DNA from: DASUZD01 sp036377055 | Lineage (GTDB): Bacteria; Actinomycetota; Thermoleophilia; Gaiellales; Gaiellaceae | DNA length: 10,940 bases | NCBI GenBank assembly: GCA_036377055.1 | Contig: DASUZD010000039.1 | Coordinates: 1 to 10,940, forward strand | Reading direction: 5' to 3' | Part shown: positions 5,974 to 10,940 of the stretch, in pieces | How the letters are laid out: the number at the start of each line of letters is the position of its first letter | How positions within the stretch are numbered: the first letter of the stretch is position 1 | The notes under the pieces: model-generated | Databases searched by the model: none | What the model was told of the DNA's origin: nothing | Seen by the model: only the letters and a program-made list of their open reading frames with translations | Program-made: the position numbers and the translations under genes

Positions 5974-6511
5974 CGTCCGCTGTGTCCACGGTCCCGCCGT
6001 GGCGCCCGGGGGCGCTCTGCCACTGCCAGTACAGGTTGGTGTGCGCGATCACCTGGTCCGGTGGCGGCGCGCCGTACTCCGTCAGGTCCTCCGTCGTGTG
6101 CGCGTCGCCGACCAGCGTCACGTCGTACCCGCGAACGAAGGCCCCGTGGAGGGTCGAGCGGATGCAGGCGTCGGTCTGGGCGCCGGTGACGACGAGCCGA
6201 CCCACGCCGCGCTCCGCCAGCAGCTCCTCCAGCTCGGTGCCCTCGAAGGAGTCCCCGTAGGTCTTGTGCACGAGCGGCTCCGCGTCGCGGCGGCGGAGCT
6301 CCGGCACGTACTCCCAGCTCTCGGTGTCGCGCTGGAGCTGCTCGTCGAAATGCTGCACCCAGACGACGGGCACGTCGTCCGCGCGCGCCTTGTCGACGAG
6401 GGCGTTGATGTTCGCGATCACCTCGTCTCGTTTGTGAGCGCCGGCGACCACGCCGTTCTGGACGTCGATCACGAGCACTGCGGTGTTCGGCCGGTCGGGG
6501 AGGGTCGTCAT
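5945..6511 (-). CDS. Isochorismatase-like cysteine hydrolase
   Basis: 188 residues from ATG at 6511. The family triad is visible: Asp16 in VLVIDVQNG, Lys83 in HKTYGDSF, and Cys116 in TGAQTDACIRST, which also carries the usual cis-peptide region before the nucleophile. Length is normal for the family, which includes isochorismatases, nicotinamidases and N-carbamoyl-amide hydrolases. The substrate cannot be told from this sequence, and no biosynthetic neighbours suggest siderophore or phenazine work. It is a cytosolic enzyme. There is no Shine-Dalgarno; TAGGCT 8 nt before the ATG suggests a near-leaderless transcript. It ends convergently inside the 3' end of the DUF5519 gene. Confidence 0.92.
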   Translation of the reverse strand: MTTLPDRPNTAVLVIDVQNGVVAGAHKRDEVIANINALVDKARADDVPVVWVQHFDEQLQRDTESWEYVPELRRRDAEPLVHKTYGDSFEGTELEELLAERGVGRLVVTGAQTDACIRSTLHGAFVRGYDVTLVGDAHTTEDLTEYGAPPPDQVIAHTNLYWQWQSAPGRHGGTVDTADVSFAADEPS

Positions 6512-6519
6512 CGCCGCGC

Positions 6520-6525
6520 AGCCTA
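6520..6525 (-). promoter_or_regulatory. Candidate -10 box (TAGGCT) for the isochorismatase-like gene
   Basis: TAGGCT on the minus strand matches TANNNT and ends 8 nt before ATG 6511. With no Shine-Dalgarno this fits leaderless initiation. It lies immediately beside the hairpin at 6531-6561. Confidence 0.4.
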
Positions 6526-6530
6526 GCCGC

Positions 6531-6561
6531 AGCGGGGCCGCGACGAGCGCGCGGCCCCGCT
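6531..6561. terminator. 12-bp perfect hairpin after the collagen-like gene
   Basis: AGCGGGGCCGCG (6531-6542) pairs exactly with 6550-6561 around a 7-nt loop. It begins 11 bp past the stop of the minus-strand collagen-like gene at 6573 and precedes the next minus-strand promoter, so a terminator role is likely. No U tract follows. Confidence 0.6.
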
Positions 6562-6572
6562 GAACGACGGCT

Positions 6573-7148
6573 CTACTGGGCGACGTTCGCGCAGATCGCG
6601 ACGGCCTGGACCCAGCCTTGCGTCGCGGCGTTGTTCTGGGCCTTCACCCACCAGGTCTCGTATTTCGCGTCCGTCGTCGACCAGGTGACGACTGTCCCGG
6701 GCGAGACGTCGAACCCGCCGCCGAGCGCCTTCTCGCCGGCAGGGCAGGAGGCGATCGCCGAGGCGGTCTGACCCGGATTCAGGGTCGTGCTGTTGCTTAG
6801 GACCACCCGGTACCCGCTCATGCCGACCGGACCGGCGGGGCCGCGATCGCCCGGGTCGCCCTTGTCGCCTTTCGGCCCCTGGGCTCCGGCGTCGCCCTTC
6901 GGGCCTGCCTCGCCCTTCGCGCCGGCCGGGCCTGCGGGAAGCGTCCCCGCCTTGAAGTCGGCCGCGGTCAGGCTGCCGTTCTTCACCTTCGGTCCGGTGA
7001 CGGCGTCCTTCTTCAGCTGCGCCGTGCCGACCGAGTTCTTCGCGAGGATCAACCTTCCCGCGGCGTGGCCCACCGGGGTGGCGCCGAAGACGGCGACGAG
7101 GAGCGCCGCTGCGGAGAGGATCGTCGGTGTCTTGCCCTTGAGCGTCAT
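6573..7148 (-). CDS. Exported collagen-like protein
   Basis: 191 residues from ATG at 7148, chosen because AAGGGAG lies 8 nt upstream. An upstream in-frame extension of 20 residues has no such site. Order: a signal segment at about 8-30 (Ala/Leu/Val, ending GHAA); a short motif region ILAKNSVGTAQLKKDAVTGP and KVKNGSLTAADF at about 34-65; 13 Gly-X-Y triplets at 73-111; then a compact C-terminal domain at about 113-191 with Cys135 and Cys186, perhaps disulfide-bonded. This layout (NSVGT-QLK, AVTGPKVKNGSL, short collagen stretch) is a familiar multicopy group in Thermoleophilia genomes, and its function is unknown. A surface or trimeric extracellular role is inferred from collagen-like bacterial proteins. 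It lies 121 bp downstream of the response regulator on the same strand and is followed by a hairpin. Confidence 0.85.
   Translation of the reverse strand: MTLKGKTPTILSAAALLVAVFGATPVGHAAGRLILAKNSVGTAQLKKDAVTGPKVKNGSLTAADFKAGTLPAGPAGAKGEAGPKGDAGAQGPKGDKGDPGDRGPAGPVGMSGYRVVLSNSTTLNPGQTASAIASCPAGEKALGGGFDVSPGTVVTWSTTDAKYETWWVKAQNNAATQGWVQAVAICANVAQ
6816..6932 (-). repeat. Collagen-like Gly-X-Y repeat (13 triplets)
   Basis: Residues 73-111 of the exported protein read as uninterrupted G-X-Y triplets, rich in GPK, GDK, GDP and GPA. Charged Lys/Asp and Lys/Glu pairs, as in GPKGDKGDP, are typical of bacterial collagens that form stable triple helices without hydroxyproline. Confidence 0.9.
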
Positions 7149-7269
7149 CGCTGGATCTCCCTTTCGGTGCTTGGTTGCACCGCAGGATCGCGCCGCCGCC
7201 GCGCCCACGGGAGGGGCGCCACCGGCCGCTTCCCGTCGGGAGTCCGCCGAAGCCGGCGGCGGTTTTCCG
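7149..7269. other. 121-bp gap between response regulator and collagen-like gene
   Basis: The gap holds the Shine-Dalgarno of the collagen-like gene next to 7148 and an inverted repeat, CCGCCG/CGGCGG (7244-7249 and 7254-7259, 4-nt loop), just after the response-regulator stop on the minus strand. On the plus strand this hairpin is followed by CGGTTTT, terminator-like for plus-strand transcripts, though no plus-strand gene enters here. I see no clear TANNNT box for the collagen-like gene, so read-through from the regulator is possible. Confidence 0.35.
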
Positions 7270-7932
7270 TCAGTTGCCGAGCAGCGCGAGGACGGCCAGG
7301 ACGCGGCGGTTGTCGTCCTCGCTGTCCGGCAGGCTCAGCTTCTGGAAGATCCCCTGCACGTGCCGTTCGACGGCCCGCGGGCTGAGGTAGAGCTGCTTCG
7401 CGATCGCTCGGTTCGAGCGGCCTTCGGCGATCAGCGTCAAGACCGCGCGCTCCCGCTCGGTGAGCTCGTCGAGCGCGGAGCGGCGATGGCCGTCGACGAG
7501 GCTCTTCACGGCGTCCGGATCGAAGGCCGTCCCGCCGGCGGCGACCCGCTCGACTGCGTCGACGAACTCCGCGACGTCGCGGACCCGGTCCTTCAGCAGG
7601 TAGCCGACTCCGGAGGCGTTGTCGCCGACCAGCTCGAGCATGTACGCCGGCTCGAGGTGCTGCGACAGGACGAGGACCGCGACGCGCTCGTGCGAGCGTC
7701 TGATCTCGGTGGCCGCGACGAGGCCGTCGTCGGCGTAGCCGGGCGGCATTCGCACGTCCACGATCGCGACGTCCGGGCTGTACGAGCGCACCTTGAGCAA
7801 CAGGTCGTCGGCGCTCCCCGCGCGGCCGACGACCTCGTGGCCGGCCTCGACCAGGAGGGAAGCGATCCCTTCGCGCAGAAGCGCGTTGTCGTCGGCGACG
7901 ACGATGCGCAGGGCCGCGCGGGCACTGTTCAT
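7270..7932 (-). CDS. NarL/LuxR-family response regulator
   Basis: 220 residues from ATG at 7932, with GAGG 5 nt upstream. The receiver domain (about 8-125) has the acidic pair Asp14-Asp15, phosphoacceptor Asp59 in IVDVRMPP, Ser90 in VLVLSQH at the usual Thr/Ser switch position, and Lys114 in YLLKDRV. The C-terminal LuxR HTH (about 156-202) reads LTERERAVLTLIAEGRSNRA, then LSPRAVERHVQGIFQKL. All key residues are intact, so phosphorylation-dependent DNA binding is expected. The gene starts 33 bp from the divergent histidine kinase, its obvious partner. The open frame continues upstream for 570 codons antisense to the kinase, but that part is a shadow and the receiver domain begins at this ATG. 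Confidence 0.95.
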   Translation of the reverse strand: MNSARAALRIVVADDNALLREGIASLLVEAGHEVVGRAGSADDLLLKVRSYSPDVAIVDVRMPPGYADDGLVAATEIRRSHERVAVLVLSQHLEPAYMLELVGDNASGVGYLLKDRVRDVAEFVDAVERVAAGGTAFDPDAVKSLVDGHRRSALDELTERERAVLTLIAEGRSNRAIAKQLYLSPRAVERHVQGIFQKLSLPDSEDDNRRVLAVLALLGN

Positions 7933-7965
7933 CGGGCCTCGCTCGATGTAGCGTGATCGGGAGCG
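7933..7965. promoter_or_regulatory. 33-bp divergent promoter gap of the two-component pair
   Basis: The starts of the response regulator (7932, minus) and kinase (7966, plus) face away from each other across 33 bp. On the plus strand TAGCGT (7949-7954) is a TANNNT box 11 nt before the kinase ATG, and GGGAG lies 2 nt before it. Any -35 element for one gene must lie inside the other's coding sequence, so expression is probably linked, for instance by autoregulation. Confidence 0.4.
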
Positions 7966-9501
7966 ATGACGGACATTCAGCGGTCGCGCGGACAGTTCGC
8001 CGACTGGCGCGAGCTCCAGGGTGTGGAGCACGCGGTCGCGCGGATCCTCGCGGAAACCGACCGCCCTGTCGAGGTCTACGCGGCGGTGCTCGAGGCGATC
8101 GGCGACCTGCTCGGGTGGGAGCTCGGCTCCGTCTGGGAGGTGGGCGCCGACGACCTGCGCCTGCGCTGCGTCCGCACCTGGCATGCGGGCGAGGGAGCGC
8201 CGGAGTTCGAGGCGCTCAGCGAGCGGATCGTGCTCGAGGCAGAGGAGGGGCTCCCGGGCCGGGTGCTCGCGACCGGCGAGCCGACCTGGATGGTGGACGC
8301 GCCGGACGACGCGAACTTCCCGCGGGCGACGGCAGCCCGGAAGGCCGGGCTGCACGCGGCGTTCGGCTTCCCGCTCCACAGCCCCCGCGGCGTCGTCGGG
8401 GTGATGGAGTTCTTCTCCCGCGAGCTGCGCGAGCCCGACGAGCGGCTGCTGGGAACGATGCGCGAGCTCGGCAGCCAGGTCGGGCAGTTCGTCGTCCGGC
8501 GGCGCGCCGAGGAAGCCGTGCACGCGAGCGAGTCGCGGCTGCGGGCGATGCTCGAGGCCTCGCTCGACGCGGTCGTGACGATGGATCACCGCGGGTGCGT
8601 CGTCGGATGGAACCACGCCGCCGAGACGGTCTTCGGTTACGAGGCCGACGAGGTCCTGGGGCAGGACATGGCCGACCTGATCGTCCCTCCGGAGCTTCGG
8701 GCTTCGCACCGGAAGGGCCTCGCCCGCTTCCTCGAGACGGGAGAGGCAGTCGTACTTGACCGGCGGCTCGAGCTCACGGGCAGGCACAAGAACGGGACCC
8801 GGTTTCCGGTCGAGCTCACGATCACCAGGATCGGGCTCCCCGGCCCGCCGACGTTCACCGGCTACCTCCGCGACATCAGCGACCGCAAGCGGGCCGAGGA
8901 CGAGCTGCGCGCCTCCCGTGCGCGCCTCGTCGAGGTCGCGGACGCCGAGCGGCAGCGGATCCAGCGGAACCTGCACGACGGCGCGCAGCAGCGGCTCACG
9001 GCGGTGCTGCTGACGCTCGGCCGCGTTCGCCAGTCGCCGGACGACGGCGACGGGCTGCTCGACCTGGCGATCGACGAGCTCGCAGCAGGGCTCCAGGAGA
9101 TCCGCGAGCTGGCGAGCGGCCTGCACCCGGCCGTCCTCTCCGAGCGCGGCCTCGCGGCGGCGCTCGAGGCGCTGACGCTTCGCGCGCCGCTTCCCGTCGA
9201 GCTCGAGACCGGCTTCGAGCGCGGACTCTCGGAGCAGGTCGAGGCCGCCGCGTACTACGTCGTGGCCGAAGGGCTCGCGAACGTCCAGAAGCACGCGAAC
9301 GCGACCCGGGTCGGCGTCCGCGTCTTCGAGGAATACGGCCGCCTCGCGGTCGAGGTGATCGACGACGGCGAGGGCGGAGCGGACGAGGGGGGCAGCGGGC
9401 TCCGCGGGCTGGCCGACCGGATCGAGGCGCTCGGCGGGCGTCTCGCCGTCGAAAGCGCCCCGGAGCTCGGCACGCGGCTGCGCGCCGAGCTCCCTGTCTA
9501 G
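7966..9501 (+). CDS. Soluble GAF-PAS sensor histidine kinase (HisKA_3 type)
   Basis: 511 residues from ATG at 7966. An N-terminal GAF domain spans about 20-175, including LLGWELGSVWEV and FGFPLHSPRGVVGVMEFFS. A PAS domain spans about 188-310, including MLEASLDAVVTMDHRGCVVG and ending YLRDISDRKRAEDEL. The HisKA_3 dimerisation helix carries the phospho-His337 in RIQRNLHDGAQQRL. The HATPase_c domain has the N box EGLANVQKHANAT with Asn439, the G1 box DDGEGG at 466-471, and GSGLRGLADRIEALGGRL. No transmembrane segment or signal peptide is visible, so it senses an intracellular cue through GAF or PAS. No haem- or flavin-specific residue pattern could be assigned. It is divergent from its likely partner regulator (7270-7932) and ends 13 bp from a convergent gene, with no room for a strong terminator. 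Confidence 0.95.
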   Translation: MTDIQRSRGQFADWRELQGVEHAVARILAETDRPVEVYAAVLEAIGDLLGWELGSVWEVGADDLRLRCVRTWHAGEGAPEFEALSERIVLEAEEGLPGRVLATGEPTWMVDAPDDANFPRATAARKAGLHAAFGFPLHSPRGVVGVMEFFSRELREPDERLLGTMRELGSQVGQFVVRRRAEEAVHASESRLRAMLEASLDAVVTMDHRGCVVGWNHAAETVFGYEADEVLGQDMADLIVPPELRASHRKGLARFLETGEAVVLDRRLELTGRHKNGTRFPVELTITRIGLPGPPTFTGYLRDISDRKRAEDELRASRARLVEVADAERQRIQRNLHDGAQQRLTAVLLTLGRVRQSPDDGDGLLDLAIDELAAGLQEIRELASGLHPAVLSERGLAAALEALTLRAPLPVELETGFERGLSEQVEAAAYYVVAEGLANVQKHANATRVGVRVFEEYGRLAVEVIDDGEGGADEGGSGLRGLADRIEALGGRLAVESAPELGTRLRAELPV

Positions 9502-9514
9502 AGGGCGACTCCGA

Positions 9515-10153
9515 CTACGGGCAGACGAGCGCCACGCTGGCGGACGCGTGGACGCCGGAGCCGTCGACGTACGTGTACTGCGCGCCGGTCGTGCCGAGCC
9601 CGCAGGCGACGCTCGTGAAGACGGAGCTGCCGGTGAAGCCACCGTCGGGGTGCGTAACCGCCAGGAGGCTGAAGGACGACATCATCGGGAGGGTCAGGAT
9701 CGTCAGCGAGCCGCTGCTATTCGGGTGGAAGCCCGAGGCGACGATGGCGACGTTCTCCTCCATGTGGACGGGCGAGTTCGCCGTCAACGAGGGCTTGTAG
9801 ACGACGCCGTTCCCGGCCGTGTAGGCGATGCAGTCGGCCTCGGATCCGAACGACGTGCCGTCCGAGCGCTGCGCCGGCGCCTGCCAGCCGCCGTTCAGAC
9901 ACGGCGCCTGGGAAGCCGGGAGGAGCGTGCCGCCCTGGGCAGCGTATGCGGTGCACGCCTCCTCGCTCGCGAAGCTCGTGCCGCCGGACGTGACGAGCGT
10001 CTGCCAGCCGTTCTTCTGACACCGCTTCGCGTTGGGGGCGTTGCCGGCGAGGGCCGTTCCGCTGGCGGCGAACGCGGCGAGCAGCAGCCCTGCGGTCAGG
10101 GCGGCGAGCGCAGCGAGACGGAAGGGCGCCGGACGGGATGTGGTGCGGGGCAT
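9515..10153 (-). CDS. Secreted protein with two Cys/Trp modules
   Basis: 212 residues from ATG at 10153, chosen because AAGGAGA lies 6 nt upstream and a signal peptide follows at once. That signal has basic residues at the start, a Leu/Ala core at about 13-30 and a likely cut after TALA at 36. Two similar modules follow: residues 45-77 (C-x4-W, GGTSFASEEACTAY, GGTL) and 85-118 (C-x4-W, DGTSFGSEADCIAY, GNGV). Each has one Cys pair, giving likely disulfides 45-67 and 85-108. Residues 128-212 look like a beta-sandwich (VAIVASGFHPNSSGSLTILT, VHASASVALVCP) with a third pair, Cys184 and Cys211. I recognise the Cys/Trp module as recurring in actinobacterial secreted proteins but cannot assign a function. 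It is convergent with the kinase and divergent from the methyltransferase. Confidence 0.82.
   Translation of the reverse strand: MPRTTSRPAPFRLAALAALTAGLLLAAFAASGTALAGNAPNAKRCQKNGWQTLVTSGGTSFASEEACTAYAAQGGTLLPASQAPCLNGGWQAPAQRSDGTSFGSEADCIAYTAGNGVVYKPSLTANSPVHMEENVAIVASGFHPNSSGSLTILTLPMMSSFSLLAVTHPDGGFTGSSVFTSVACGLGTTGAQYTYVDGSGVHASASVALVCP
9800..10021 (-). repeat. Tandem Cys/Trp module repeat within the secreted protein
   Basis: Two copies of about 33 residues align as C-x4-W...G-T-S-F-x-S-E-x-x-C-x-A-Y-x-A. Cys-to-Trp spacing is 5 in both, and Cys-to-Cys spacing is 22 and 23. The unit period is 40 residues. Confidence 0.75.
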
Positions 10154-10202
10154 CTCGATCTCCTTGTTGGTGGTTCGGCGTGGAGATGCGAGCCTGGCAG
10201 CG

Positions 10203-10221
10203 CCTCGCCGCAGCGGCGAGG
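10203..10221. other. 9-bp perfect inverted repeat in the divergent intergenic region
   Basis: CCTCGCCGC (10203-10211) pairs with 10213-10221 around a single A. It lies 50 bp upstream of the secreted-protein start and about 80 bp upstream of the methyltransferase start. It could be a dimeric repressor site or a hairpin in the leader of the minus-strand gene. A second, looser pair, AACCGCC/GGCGGTT (10227-10233 and 10264-10270), flanks the remaining gap. The rest of 10154-10299 holds the promoter described next and nothing else I can support. Confidence 0.35.
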
Positions 10222-10287
10222 GCGCGAACCGCCGCCGCGCCAACGGCGAGCCGCCGACTTCGTGGCGGTTTCCCGACGACCCGAGCC

Positions 10288-10293
10288 TAGACT
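10288..10293 (+). promoter_or_regulatory. Candidate -10 box (TAGACT) for the methyltransferase gene
   Basis: TAGACT fits TANNNT and ends 6 nt before GTG 10300, placing the expected transcription start on the start codon itself. No Shine-Dalgarno exists, so a leaderless message is likely. The complementary strand reads TAGGCT at 10289-10284, so the same CTAG core could serve as a -10 box in both directions. Confidence 0.45.
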
Positions 10294-10299
10294 CTTGCC

Positions 10300-10940
10300 G
10301 TGCCCACCGAAGAGCAGTCCCAGGTCCTCGCGCGGTTCGGCCTCGGGGACGAGGACGCGGCGGCCTGGCAATCCAGCGGGCTGAGCGACGACGAGTTCGA
10401 CGCGTGGCTCACCGACAGGGTCGCGCGCCGGCCGAGCGGGACGCGCGCACGAGAGACCTACGGCGCAGAGACGGCGCACGACTTCGCGCGGCGCGCGATC
10501 CTCCCCGCCCTCGCCCTCGGCCCCGGTGTCGACCTGCTCGAGATCGGCTGCGGGGGCGGGCTCCTGCTGAGGGATGCGCTCGAGACCGGAGCACGCGTGG
10601 TCGGACTCGACCACAGCCCGGAGATGGTCGCTCTCGCGCAGGAGACGGCGCCCGGCGCCGACGTGATCGTCGGAAGCGCGGAGAGCCTCCCGTTCCCGGA
10701 CGCGAGCTTCAGCGCGGTCGCGATGTCCGTCGTGTTCTTCTTCCTCGACGACCCGCTCGCGGTCCTGCACGAATGCCGGCGGGTCCTGCGCCCCGGCGGC
10801 CGGGTCGCCGTGTACACGACAGCGCCCGAGCTACGAGGCACGCCGGCGGCGCCCGAGCCTGTCGCGAGTCTCGGGCACTTCTATACGGACGGCGAGCTGG
10901 CCGCGCTCGCGGAGGGTGTGGGATTCGACGACGTCGCCGT
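10300..10940 (+). CDS. Class I SAM-dependent methyltransferase (3' end beyond window)
   Basis: A GTG at 10300 opens a frame of 213 codons that stays open to the window end. The N-terminal 70 or so residues form a helical, acidic lead (MPTEEQSQVLARFGLGDEDA). The Rossmann core follows: motif I LLEIGCGGG at 79-87, the acidic residue Asp104 ending the second strand in VVGLDHSPEM, then GSAESLPFPDASFSAVAMSV with the post-motif acidic Asp, and RRVLRPGGRVAVYTT as the usual late motif. This is the Methyltransf_11 pattern, cytosolic and using SAM. The substrate (small molecule, lipid or protein) cannot be told. The start is supported by TAGACT 6 nt upstream and by lack of another suitable start. It is divergent from the secreted Cys/Trp protein. 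Confidence 0.9.
   Translation, partial: MPTEEQSQVLARFGLGDEDAAAWQSSGLSDDEFDAWLTDRVARRPSGTRARETYGAETAHDFARRAILPALALGPGVDLLEIGCGGGLLLRDALETGARVVGLDHSPEMVALAQETAPGADVIVGSAESLPFPDASFSAVAMSVVFFFLDDPLAVLHECRRVLRPGGRVAVYTTAPELRGTPAAPEPVASLGHFYTDGELAALAEGVGFDDVA

Noticed and set aside
6787..7956. 389-codon plus-strand frame across the collagen-like gene and response regulator
   Set aside because: Its Pro/Gly-rich start is the complement of the collagen repeat and the rest is antisense to the receiver domain.
7933..9642. 570-codon extension of the response-regulator frame antisense to the histidine kinase
   Set aside because: The receiver domain starts normally at 7932 with a Shine-Dalgarno. The extension is low-complexity and opposite a kinase with all boxes intact.
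10096..10770. 224-codon minus-strand frame opposite the methyltransferase
   Set aside because: It runs through the start of the secreted-protein gene and the divergent promoter and has no motif, whereas the plus strand has clear SAM-binding motifs.
1..10940. CRISPR array, tRNA, insertion sequence, attachment site or toxin-antitoxin pair
   Set aside because: No regularly spaced direct repeats, cloverleaf, transposase or integrase motifs, or terminal inverted repeats were seen. Gaps between genes are too short for most of these.

Overview
The window is very GC-rich (roughly 70% or more by eye) and gene-dense, with GTG and TTG starts. Several genes lack a Shine-Dalgarno but have a TANNNT hexamer 6-11 nt before the start. 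It encodes a large ATP-binding LuxR (LAL) regulator, a soluble GAF/PAS HisKA_3 kinase with a NarL-type regulator, and a short exported collagen-like protein of a type familiar from Thermoleophilia (Solirubrobacterales/Gaiellales). The best inference is a chromosomal segment of an actinobacterium, probably Thermoleophilia. I see no tRNA, rRNA, CRISPR, insertion sequence, integrase or phage gene. No intergenic gap exceeds about 150 bp.

Left block (1-4505, all minus strand). The order of transcription is a LAL regulator (4505-1758), a small DUF4242 protein (1694-1392), and two tandem OsmC-family paralogues (1395-826 and 715-143). The 5' end of a possible flavin reductase (86 to beyond the edge) follows. 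The DUF4242 stop and the first osmC start overlap as ATGA. A 13-bp perfect hairpin separates the second osmC from the last gene. This looks like a regulator plus a small oxidative or thiol-stress operon; that role is inferred from families and context.

Middle block (4601-6511). A divergent, slightly lower-GC gene encodes an exported protein of unknown family. A DUF5519 ('luciferase family') protein follows on the same strand. Its 3' end overlaps a convergent isochorismatase-like cysteine hydrolase by 29 bp.

Right block (6573-10940). The collagen-like exported protein lies downstream of the response regulator on the minus strand. The response regulator and the histidine kinase are transcribed divergently from a 33-bp gap and form a natural two-component pair. 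The kinase runs convergently into a secreted protein that carries two copies of a Cys/Trp module. A class I SAM-dependent methyltransferase, cut by the window end, is divergent from that protein and looks leaderless.

The most informative observations are: (a) the osmC pair, where synonymous divergence is even along the genes but nearly all amino-acid changes fall in the N-terminal half, leaving 100 identical residues; (b) repeated leaderless-type promoter geometry; and (c) two exported proteins beside the two-component genes. I found no clear evidence of a wholly new defence or mobile system.
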